A DNA stretch of 64,000 nt from Ostrinia nubilalis (taxonomy: Eukaryota > Arthropoda > Insecta > Lepidoptera > Crambidae), in contig NC_087093.1 in NCBI RefSeq assembly GCF_963855985.1, positions 10,113,501 to 10,177,500 of the forward strand, written 5' to 3'. The position numbers and the translations under genes were made by a program. The number at the start of each line of letters is the position of its first letter. Within the stretch, counting starts at the first letter, position 1. The notes below the pieces were generated by a model. It was not told the DNA's origin and made no database searches. It saw only the letters and a program-made list of their open reading frames with translations. Of this stretch, positions 30,464-40,283 are shown in pieces.

Positions 30464-33400
30464 ACTAAAGATGAGAAAAAATAATAGAAAGACAATTCTA
30501 AAGTTTAAGATGTCGCAATTTTAGCGATCGATAAATGTGAACTAATTTTGATAAATAGATAGTGGGCGTCTTTCTCTTTCTCACATCTTTCTAGTAAGAC
30601 GATAAGTTGTAACTAGTATTGAACCCAGTTTAACTACTAATCGAAGACATTTCAAGTCTTATTCTGAATATCATTTAATTAGTATTTTTCGGAGTCGAGG
30701 GTTGAAATAGGCATAGATAGGTACCAAATAGGTACTTATAATTCTCTTTTCTTAAATAAAAAAAATCGTCTATTTTTGTATTACTGGGGCGTATTTCACT
30801 GCACATTTTTGGCAAAGATTACTTCTCCGATAGGTATAAAATTCTTTATAATATTCTATGAACGCTTTGTCCAAACTTTTTGCTCAATTACAAAAGGCGG
30901 AATACGGCTATCTACGGCTTTAGAAGTTCCTAACAATTATTATTATTTCAGGGACTTCGGAAGCTAAGTATATAATCATCAAGTATTAATAAAATCTCTT
31001 TTCTTAAAATTTTTAACAAAATGCGTGTTTCAGGATGAAGCAAGTCCAATACTTGTCAAAATATTGGTCGTTAAGTGACTTTTAATCATACGTCGTTCGT
31101 AGGTAGGTAAATTTAGAGTCATCAATCAATAAATAATCTTTTATTGTTGTCAGTTTTACTTTTCCTTGATTATTACGTATATCGATTTATGTAACTTCAA
31201 GTTCCTGAATACCAATTGTCATTAGATACCAATAACTTTTTATCTAAAAATTAAATTGGCCGTATTTTTAAAGGGTTTAAGCTTTAACCCAAGGTAAATA
31301 CGGAAGCATTATCTCCATAGTTTCAACCCTCAAAGTTGCTCAAATAATATTGTCTTAAACAGCGTTGCCTACAAGGAGTGACTAAACGAGGGGCCTCACT
31401 TCCATGACACTATCAATCCAATCCAATTCAATTTAAGGGCTATCAATCTAAGAGTCGATATAATACATTAGTTACCACCTCTAATGAAATCGAATTGGTC
31501 CTAATAACCTGAACCAATTTATCAGTCACACGAAATGAATAAGAATTTGTAAGTGAGATATTTCACGGCCAGATGGTCGTTTTACAGGGCCGCAGCAATC
31601 TTGGGGCATTCAAATTGATGGTAAGGGTACGTTTCACCATTAGAGAGGACTTATTAATTCCCTTTTCGACAGGCGGACCGAGGAGCCCATAAATTCACCT
31701 CAACCAAAGGGATGACCAATTTCTGAACATTTACGAGCCACAAATTACGCGACCGCTGAAATATACTGGCCCTGGGACTGCAAAGAACGAAGGGTAACGG
31801 GGAGAAAAAGCCCAAATGTTAATTTAATGTTGAGAGCTACAGAAAATTGCTTCAGTCCTCAGGATGGGAGAAATATCGGCCTATCCGCTGAAAGGGCCAG
31901 ATACTAATTTTATGCGGGGTAAATGAGCCGAGAACACGACGATGTTCAATCGATATTCATTTGGCTAAGCGAACGTTAATTTTTACTGTAAAACGATTTC
32001 GCATAACTACTCGCTTAAAAGCTTTTCGGGATTAGACGCTCGAAGTCCACTCATAATTATGGCATTCGTCGAATTCTTTCTTTTACGTTTTACGACATCG
32101 GCGTTTATGGAAAGTGCGGTAATTGTTCGAAAATCGGCGGTTTAGTGAGGTCATCGTAAAGTATCTAAATGGAATTCACTTTTCTGAACACCGCAATCGC
32201 ATTTGACATGGTCTAACGAACGGCGCCAGCGAATTCTCTCTCTCATTATGTCTGGAAGTTTCGGTCCGAATCTCTTGCAGCGAAATTGTAATGGAAATCT
32301 TTTGAGACTCCTCGTTTGAATAACACGGGTTGCGGAGAATAAAAACTGTTTCAAAGAACAAGTTACAATTACGTACTCGACGATACGGGGAAATTCCACT
32401 TTTATCGGTCGTATTTCGAGTTCGAGACGAGCGTGGAGCATTAGTATTCGTGTTGCGAAATATTTGCCATATCCTTAATATTAGGCCGTGTGAGTTATGA
32501 TATTATGAAAAAGAGAAAACAAAACATTCGGCAAGTTTGCGCATTTAATGGCAGTTTTATTTGTTCGCGTCGATATATCCGAGCCAGTTTGGTAACGTTG
32601 TGCTAGCTAACTGTTTTATCACTTTATTGCATGAGATCGCATAAACTCGCGAGGCAGCGGTAATAAACTTCCACCGAAGGAAAAATACTTGGCTCGTTGT
32701 GTAATTCCAAACATAGCGATATTTTTGAATGAAAATATGAGCTACCCTTGAACCGTAGTTAGTAGTTCTTTCAAGCTTTTGTTTGATATTCTCACGATAT
32801 TTGTTTTGTCGTATGAATATTTCATATTTTATCGGTGGGGAAAATACCTATTTTATACAACTACCTTTACCTTTACTTCGTAAATTGGATGAACAAAATA
32901 TTATTCCTAAATTGAAGGTTATGATAGTATGTATTAAATGTAAGCTTACTTTATTATTACTACCGATAGTCATTGTTTTGCTTATAGAAACTACAGAGAA
33001 ACAAGGAAGCAAACACTTTTAACATATTAATTACAAAGTAGCCTTTAGGCCTCACAGATACTGTTCAAAGAATCTTCGTTAACGGACATCCAAGACAGTA
33101 ATTAATAAATTACCATAGTAAAAGAAGGTATATTTCGTATATTCGCAAACTGGCTCCTAGTGAAAAATCGAGGTCATAGTAACCATTTTTCTAAGGCTTA
33201 ATACACTGCTTCGAGTGACAATAACAATACCTCATTTTTTATTATGTGTGATAATAATATGATTGGGGTCACAACCGACTTTATAAACTGCCATAGGTGT
33301 CTCAAATAGCTTCGTCACAGGCCGTTACAAAACTCCGTTGTCCAAAATTATAGATACTTTTTAAAAAAGCTATAAAGACAACCTATACAAAGTGTTCTTT

Positions 33401-33700
33401 TTTTAAATTTGTGTCCTAACTGGAAATTAAATTCACGACCACACGATCGAGAAAGACCTAAAACGATGATACTTTAGTAGGCAAACACATTAGCGGGTGT
33501 GGCGACCGCGTCACTACATTTCTCTCTCGATTATTCTCGATAATCGTTCTGTTCCAATCGCACTAATTCGATTCTCGCGGCGGACATCCTCACCGATTAA
33601 TTGGACGGTACATTTTAGCCATGAATTTCGCGAATTTGCGGTTTCATTGTTTCCCTTTATCCTTGTTCTGTACGGAACTATTTCTAAAGCTGAGCTATAG
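30464..33700. other. Gap without recognised gene
   Basis: About 3.2 kb with no supported gene. The parts at 31560-31960 and 31980-32460 are less AT-rich than their surroundings and free of recognisable repeats. They are the best places in the window to look for conserved non-coding sequence, but nothing in the sequence proves this. Confidence 0.35.
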
Positions 33701-33727
33701 GAAGCAAAGGCCGGGTCTGGTAAGTCT

Positions 33728-34174
33728 TTGAAAACATTACTATTGAGCAAATTCCTAGGAGTTCAGGGTTTAAGTTCCCTTCGACATAACCGACATTTTT
33801 GGTTGAAATCTGGGGGCACGGCAGTGCCCCCACCAAGTCGAGCAAAAAAGCGGCACGGCCGTACCATCCTTTTCTCGAAGCAATTCAGGCCATTTTCGAC
33901 CGCCTGTAACTTCGTTTTGGATAAAACTAGAAGGCTGAATTTTCATTAGCTATGCAGGCATTGTAAAGACACGGTATATTTAAAATTTCATTCAATTTGA
34001 ACCAGTAGTTTAAGAATTATAACGGGTCAAAGTTACTTAATTTTGTCACTCACTGACTGACTCACTGACTCACCGATCATCAAAATTCTAAGGCACTTCT
34101 AGCAGACCTAGAAGCTTCAAATTTGGAATATAAGTAGTGTTTGGTGTATGAATCAAGGAAAAACTAAAATATTT
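33728..34174. repeat. GGGGGCACGGCAGTGCCCCC hairpin repeat and trailing segment
   Basis: A perfect hairpin sits at 33812-33831 (8-base stem, 4-base loop). It is followed by CCAAGTCGAG and a long trailing part with ACTCACTGACTGACTCACTG and AAGGCACTTCTAGCAG. Decayed versions of the hairpin start each unit of the tandem array that follows. This is a dispersed lepidopteran-type repeat of unknown class. Confidence 0.5.
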
Positions 34175-34386
34175 GGGGGCACGGTAGTGCAACCGCCAAG
34201 TCGAGTAAAATTTTTCAATTTCGGTCCAGTTTTCTAGATACATAACTGCTGTCTACAAAATACAAAAAGAAATGAGATTTGGGGGCACGGTAGTGCAACC
34301 GCCAAGTCGAGTAAAATTTTTTAATTTCGGTCCAGTTTTCTAGATACATAACTGCTGTCTACAAAATACAAAAAGAAATGAGATCC
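34175..34386 (+). repeat. Two-unit tandem repeat, period 106
   Basis: Two nearly identical 106-base units begin GGGGGCACGGTAGTGCAACC at 34175 and 34281 and end AAAAAGAAATGAGAT. They differ at only one or two positions, which implies a recent duplication. The second unit runs directly into the palindrome at 34383. Confidence 0.85.
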
Positions 34387-34702
34387 CATCAAAAACAATA
34401 CTTGTCAAAAAAACCAAGTCTCGCAACTCAGTTGTTCTACGGTAAAAAGTTGTGAGATCCATGTAATACCAAGTCCAGGCCAGGAAATCTTTAACGTTTT
34501 ACATAAATATATTGACTTGGCCATCGCATGAAAACACGTGTAAATTAAATTATTTAGTGCGATGGCCAAGTCAATAATTTATGTAAAACGTTAAAGATTT
34601 CCTGGCCTGGACTTCGTATTACATGGATCTCACAACTTTTTACCGTAGAACAACTGAGTTGCGAGACTTGGTTTTTTTGACAAGTATTGTTTTTGATGGG
34701 AT
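34383..34702. mobile_element. 320-base near-perfect palindromic MITE
   Basis: The element starts ATCCCATCAAAAACAATACT and ends with its reverse complement. The arms stay almost perfectly paired for about 140 bases (CAAGTCTCGCAACTCAGTTG, CCAGGCCAGGAAATC, TTGACTTGGCCATCGC) around a short loop. There is no coding capacity. The target duplication is not obvious. High arm identity suggests a young copy or one maintained by gene conversion. Confidence 0.8.
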
Positions 34703-35781
34703 GTAATTTATCTACCGATACAGAATTTTATAGAGCTATAATTTGATCTTCAGACAAAAAACCTCCTTACATATTTCATTTATGAATTAAAATTGTACGA
34801 ATATTGCGTATAAATACATGCTGACGATACGCAGCATCAATTAAAATAATTGCTTGTATCGGTAATAATTCTCATCTGTGAAAGTTGGACGAGGGATTGC
34901 GAACGCTCAGTATTTACGCTTTGTTGTGATAGCTTTATTATAGTACACAATGTACTCGCATGCGCTCGTTTTCAGCTAGGAAATTGTGTACGTTGTAAAT
35001 TGAAGGATACAAAGTAAGTTTAATAAAATGTTGCAATAGTGAAGTTGATTTCTTTTTAATGTAGAGGGCGAGGAGTTTAGTAGCAATTTCTAAGCAGTAT
35101 CCACTTTATTTTTGTTGCGTAGGTTTCAAATACGATATGCAATGTAGTGAAGTGGATCGAGACTGCATTTTTGTAAGAAATTAGCAAGTAAGTACATAAG
35201 ATGCCACATTATTTACCTTTAAGTGCTGTCTGTACTAGCTTTCCCAGGGGTATCTACCCACGTAGTTTTTACTTCAGATTGATTAATAGTCTAACTTTCT
35301 AACGGTGAATGGGCTTATAATAGGTATACAGATTATAGCTTACTGGAGACGAATACCCACTAAAGAAACACTTTTTATTTCCTCTTTTCTCCAAGGCTTT
35401 CGACCTCTATTTATTATTTAAGTACTCAGTGTATTATGGCTGGGCTCACAGAACATTGAAGCCTCGTTCCATGTTCTGTGGCTGGGCTGAAGTAACTGTA
35501 TGTACCTATATCTTATGATTATTCCTTTTAAATTGTCGACGTCAATATTTGAAGTAATCCCAATGTGTTTTCCTTCTAACTTCTGAATGTCACTTTGCAT
35601 TACAGCATACAAAAACGTTGCTTGAAGTCTTGTACAGTACGAGCGAGCTCGATCTCGCGAGATTGCCTTTTTCATGCATTTAGTTCAGTTGGCGAAAAAG
35701 TGACGTCATTGATTGTCTTCATACAATATCTAGATAGACGCGTTTTGAGATTTCAAAAAACTGTCCTACTATTATTAAGAA
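34703..35781. other. Gap without recognised gene
   Basis: AT-rich sequence with no gene, RNA or long repeat that I can support. Confidence 0.35.
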
Positions 35782-35920
35782 CTAGCTGTGCCCGCGACTT
35801 TACGCGCGTGAAAACAGATTCAATATATTTCCCGTTTTCGCAACATTTTTCAATGATCACTGCTCCTAAGACCAGTAACTAGTTTATAAGATTAGCGTGT
35901 TCAACCAAACATAAAAACGC
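35782..35920 (+). repeat. CCCGCGACTTTACGCGCG-head short repeat
   Basis: AACTAGCTGTGCCCGCGACT, GCGCGTGAAAACAG and GCAACATTTTTCAATG follow the order of motifs in the loop of the inverted repeat at 4012-4220. Both belong to the same dispersed family as the repeat at 1277. Confidence 0.5.
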
Positions 35921-37098
35921 ATCGCTTTATACTCGTGATATTAGCATAACTAGGCATGCATAGATAATATGATTTTGATGTCTGATTCGTAGCGTCATAG
36001 TAGCGTTTCCATACAATTTGACAAGCGCCACCGGTGACACTTCCCGACGCCTCGCGCAATCTCGCAGCTGTCAATTCGCATTATAGCGTCACTGCGGGTT
36101 GCGTTCTTGTTTATTTTTATTTGTAGGTTGCTGGTATTTTGAAGTGAATAAATAATAATCGTAGGCAAGTAATAATAAACTCTACTTTTTATGTAAATGT
36201 ACCTATTTCTAGATTTGAAATGTACACAGTCACGACCTACTAATTGCATACTTTTTCTGAACACGGTACTTAGGTATGCCATGCCAACCCAACGCCCAAA
36301 ATAAGGTAAATAAATATTATGTCAAATACACTAAAAAGAAGACTGACATTTAAGTTACCCCTAAATAAAATGTAATGCAAAATTTTACAACCTTATTTTA
36401 TAACCAGTAAATCTAGGTTTTCGTACATTGCATTAAACACTCGTAAGCATCGGAATACTCATTACTTAACTAAAATATCGTTAGCAGTAAAATTTTAAAT
36501 ACTACGTTAGACTTTTTATTTTGATGATGCTATAAAACTACACACTTTACTGCCAGTTTCAGCTGTTTTAATAACTTTAAACTGAAATTGCTTAATCTAC
36601 GTTCAGCGTTTTATAATTCGCAGTAAATATCTCTGTTTCGTGCGATACAAAATAAGTATAACGTACATTCGGTGGTAAAGTCAAAAAGGTCGCCGATTTC
36701 TTTCTTATTTGTTTGACCGATTTACCGTCGAGTGGTAATAGTCGGAATAGGAACCTTAATGCAAGGGAATAAGGTTGCCAAAACGGAACCTCACTTTTGC
36801 AATGTCGATCTAGCAGGATTGAATTCAGGAATAGAGGGGCTAAACGGCGTTTTGATGTAAACTTAGTTTAATAAATCAGCATAGAGTTTTGCGAAATTGT
36901 AGGCTTTGTCTTTATCGGTTTTTAAGATACAATGACGACAGTCTCTACTTACTTAACTATTTAAATGCCTATAAAACAAAAGTTACGAAAAAAGTGAATA
37001 AAAAAGAAGACGTGCGTCATGCATTTTACCGTAAATAGTAAAAGAAGAACAATAAACACTATTAGCAAAGATATAAAGTGTTAAAGTGTAGTTTATGT
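35921..37098. other. Gap without recognised gene
   Basis: No supported feature. The ORF-like stretches are short and lack motifs. Confidence 0.35.
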
Positions 37099-37445
37099 CT
37101 ATCATGCAGCCAACGCGACAGTTTTACTGTACGACACACGTTCACGACTGTCAAATCTTATCGAGTATCGACCTCCTATTTTCACAATAAAATTAACGTG
37201 TAGTATCCAATCCCATCAGCGTTGGGACACTCTGTAGAGCTGTTAGTCTATGGCATTCCAAATTGTAATTTAACTCTCTATCATGCAGTTAACGCGACTA
37301 TTCTACAACTAGTACTACGACACACGTTCACAACTGTCAAATCGTATCGAACTACTATTTGAAAATAGCAACGTGTAGTATCTAAGTCTGTCAGCGATGG
37401 GACACTCTGTAGAGTTGTTAGTCTATGGCGTTCCATTGCCATCAC
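37099..37445 (+). repeat. Diverged tandem duplication, period about 179
   Basis: Two units start CTATCATGCAG at 37099 and 37278. They share ACGACACACGTTCAC, AACGTGTAGTATC, GGGACACTCTGTAGAG and GTTAGTCTATGGC in the same order. The copies differ at many positions and by small indels, so the duplication is old. No frame is preserved in both. Confidence 0.75.
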
Positions 37446-37680
37446 CCCCAGGCCGGGCCACAATATCTCAGGCTACCCGCATTCCGAAATTGGATTTAAT
37501 TAGCTGGAGTCGCGTAGAGTGGACTTGCTCTGTTACCGCGTTTATGCGATAAATGAGTCGTGAGTTTGTCATGACCGGCTCGTTTGTAAGAATTTAAGTT
37601 CAAAAAATTTTGTGAGCTAGCCTGGTGAAGGGTTAAGGATTTTTTAATTGAATTTTGAGACGTATAATTTTAGTTAGATA

Positions 37681-37760
37681 GGTACTTTCGTTCGTTCGTT
37701 CGTTTCAGCCAAATGACATCCACAGCTGCACAAAGGCCTTCCCAAAGACAAAACAGGTAC
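37681..37760 (-). repeat. RTE-type LINE 3' end fragment
   Basis: TTCGTTCGTTCGTTTCAGCC followed by a CCAC.GCTG.ACAAAGGCCTTCCC segment is the reverse of a common insect RTE-type LINE 3' end (related to GAAGGCCT..GTCCAGCA at 55755-55800). Only about 80 bases remain. Confidence 0.5.
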
Positions 37761-38654
37761 TTTATGTTAGTAACGATAACCAAAACTAACTTTGAACAGA
37801 TAATGCTAGTATTTAAGTAATCTTTAACTGCGAAATAAAATAGCGTTGAGATCTTTGAGACAGTGTAATAATGTTTTAATCTTTTGTTATGTAGGTACTA
37901 TAGATGCATAAGGCTTAAGAAAGAAGGTAACTCTTGTATCTAAAATATATCTGATATTACCATATTCCCCTGTTTGCACAACTAATAGACCCCAGCGCAC
38001 GTTCTCCGCTAAAGCAATTCAAAACACATTATGAATTTAAATCCGAGTCGGTTTGCTTGCACAGCGTAAAAAATGGAATAAATATTTTCACGTATGGATG
38101 ACCACTGCAGGGTTAACAGTTTAGTTGCTGACCTAGTTATACTATAATTAAACTAGCTTCAAGTTTCTCGATTTACACTGGAACTTGTTTTAATACGTTG
38201 TTTTATGATATACACGACAGATGGCGCTGCTGCCGTCATGTTTACATTTGCATTGGCTCCGTAACAATTGGTGTTTTTAAATATAAAACGTAAACAATTC
38301 TCGACCACAACAACTAAAAAGTGTATTTAGTGCAGTAAAACAGAGGTACAACTATTAAAAAACAATTTATGACTGGATAAAGTGGAATAAAATACCAAAA
38401 CAATAATCAGTGATAAGTTTTAAAACAATAAACTAATAGTGACAATAAATAACAAAAAGTGATAAACAAACGGTGAAAAACAAAGAACTGTAATAAAAAG
38501 AGTGAAATTCGACAAAAAATTGAATAATTTAATAACAGTGGGTGCCTAAATATTTTTGTGTGACTATTCAAAACATACTCAACGGACTCTGTACGTACAA
38601 ATATTGCGAGACAAAACTGGTTCAACTTTTCGTAACCACATTGTATCTGCTTGA

Positions 38655-38712
38655 CGGCTGTGGCATACCAAGACCGGACCGAAATCTGATGCTCGTGGTT
38701 CGAATCTCAGAT
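38655..38712 (+). promoter_or_regulatory. tRNA-like B-box motif in the LINE 5' UTR
   Basis: GTGGTTCGAATCTC is a close match to the pol III B box. The preceding bases (GGCTGTGGCATACCAAG) do not give a clear A box. It may be SINE-derived or a coincidence in the leader of the LINE. Confidence 0.25.
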
Positions 38713-38819
38713 ACATCCAAAAATTCGTTCGTTGTCTTTTTGTGTTTTTTATTATTTCGCTTAACACTTATTCAAGATTCGAACACTAATTCATTTTCTA
38801 AGAAAAAAAAATACGAAAG

Positions 38820-40283
38820 ATGTCTTCATCTAAAGATAGACCAGCCACCAAAACAAATTGTGACAAGTGCAAACAAAGAATACCAAGACGAGAATTCCTT
38901 ACTTGCTCACAATGCAAGCTGAAATTAGATCTTGATTGTGCAAACGTTCCTTTTGGGAGATTTAATATCATGGACGCAGAAAGAAAGAACAAATGGAAAT
39001 GTGACAAATGCATCACTAAAAGAAAACCAATGTCTAAACCGTCCACCAGTTCACACACTATATCGCAACAATCGGAAAATAACAGCAGTGACATTCGCAT
39101 CGTGACTGAAAATTGCGAAAACATAACAACACGTCGACGAAATAACGTTCGTGCGTCCTCGGTGGGACAGGAGGACAATTCTTTTGAAGATACCGTAGAT
39201 AATAACTCTTTGGCCTTATTGGATAACACATGCTTGAGTCTCCCAGATCTAAACACAGCTGAACACAAGGAACTAAGCGATGAAATCAGCTTCCTAAAGA
39301 CACAGCTAGCAAGTGCTCACTTAGAAATTGATAGATTAAACTTGCAGGTTACAGATCTACAAAGAAAAATAGACGACCAGCAAAGAGAGAAACAAGTATT
39401 GAAACAATTGCTGAAAGAATCTACATCGTGTAAGTCAACCCCCATAAAACAATTTAGTAATACTCCACTATCAAGAAAAAAGAAGAAGAAAAACAAGAAA
39501 AGTATTCAATCAAGTCCAACAAAACCTTGTTCGACGCAACCTGAAACAAAGAACCTAGATAGCCCTGGGAAAAGAACTGAACAATCTAGTAATAATAACA
39601 AGAGAAAACTGTGCATTTTAAGTAATAGACATTACTCAGGCACATTTAGCTCCATCGAAAAGACATTTTCAAGTGACTTCAAGATTTGTAGATACCTATT
39701 ACCTAACATTAGAATTAAGCTACTCTTGACTAACCTGAATGACAAATTATTAAATTTTACTATGAATGACTACTGTATAATTGTACTAGGTGATGCTGAT
39801 GTAAAACACATTAACGGTATTGAACTGATAAATACAATTAGCAAATTAATTGAAAAAATTGACTATACTAACCTGATATTCTGTACCCCTACATATGTAC
39901 TCGGGGCACCAATTCATAACTACAAAATTGAATTATTCAATAGTTTACTCTATGTAGAATTACAAAAATACCATAATGTTTATTTTTTTGACTCTAATTT
40001 GAACCTAAATTATGAAATGTTCTCAAGTTTATCAGGTAGGGTAAATAACTTAGGATTACAAAACATTTACCAGAATGTAATGAAGCAAATATGCTATGAT
40101 TTTGAATCATTTCCTTTGATAACCTCACAAGTTGACTGCGACATAGCCATCGAGAGTAACAAATCTGACTACAATACAAACTCTGGTGCTGGAAAAATAC
40201 CACAAAAACACAATAAAAAAATTATAACCGACTATTTTCCAACAATTAAACCTAAACAATCATTTTTTCGTGTCTCAAAGTAA
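38820..40283 (+). CDS. LINE ORF1 protein with PHD-like zinc finger
   Basis: The 487-residue ORF1 starts at an ATG. Residues about 14-64 form a Cys-rich PHD-like finger (CDKCKQRIP, then LTCSQCKLKLDLDCANV and WKCDKC). Residues about 150-200 are a predicted coiled coil (heptads in LNLQVTDLQRKIDDQQREK). A basic cluster near 221 (SRKKKKKNKKS) could bind RNA or act as a nuclear signal. The C-terminal half resembles the esterase-like domain of CR1 ORF1 proteins (YCIIVLGDADVKHIN) without a clear catalytic serine. ORF1 proteins coat the RNA in the retrotransposition particle. The frame is intact. It overlaps ORF2 by 14 bases. Confidence 0.8.
   Translation: MSSSKDRPATKTNCDKCKQRIPRREFLTCSQCKLKLDLDCANVPFGRFNIMDAERKNKWKCDKCITKRKPMSKPSTSSHTISQQSENNSSDIRIVTENCENITTRRRNNVRASSVGQEDNSFEDTVDNNSLALLDNTCLSLPDLNTAEHKELSDEISFLKTQLASAHLEIDRLNLQVTDLQRKIDDQQREKQVLKQLLKESTSCKSTPIKQFSNTPLSRKKKKKNKKSIQSSPTKPCSTQPETKNLDSPGKRTEQSSNNNKRKLCILSNRHYSGTFSSIEKTFSSDFKICRYLLPNIRIKLLLTNLNDKLLNFTMNDYCIIVLGDADVKHINGIELINTISKLIEKIDYTNLIFCTPTYVLGAPIHNYKIELFNSLLYVELQKYHNVYFFDSNLNLNYEMFSSLSGRVNNLGLQNIYQNVMKQICYDFESFPLITSQVDCDIAIESNKSDYNTNSGAGKIPQKHNKKIITDYFPTIKPKQSFFRVSK

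Noticed and set aside
38655..38712. tRNA gene
   Set aside because: Only a B-box match; no A box at the right distance and no cloverleaf pairing.
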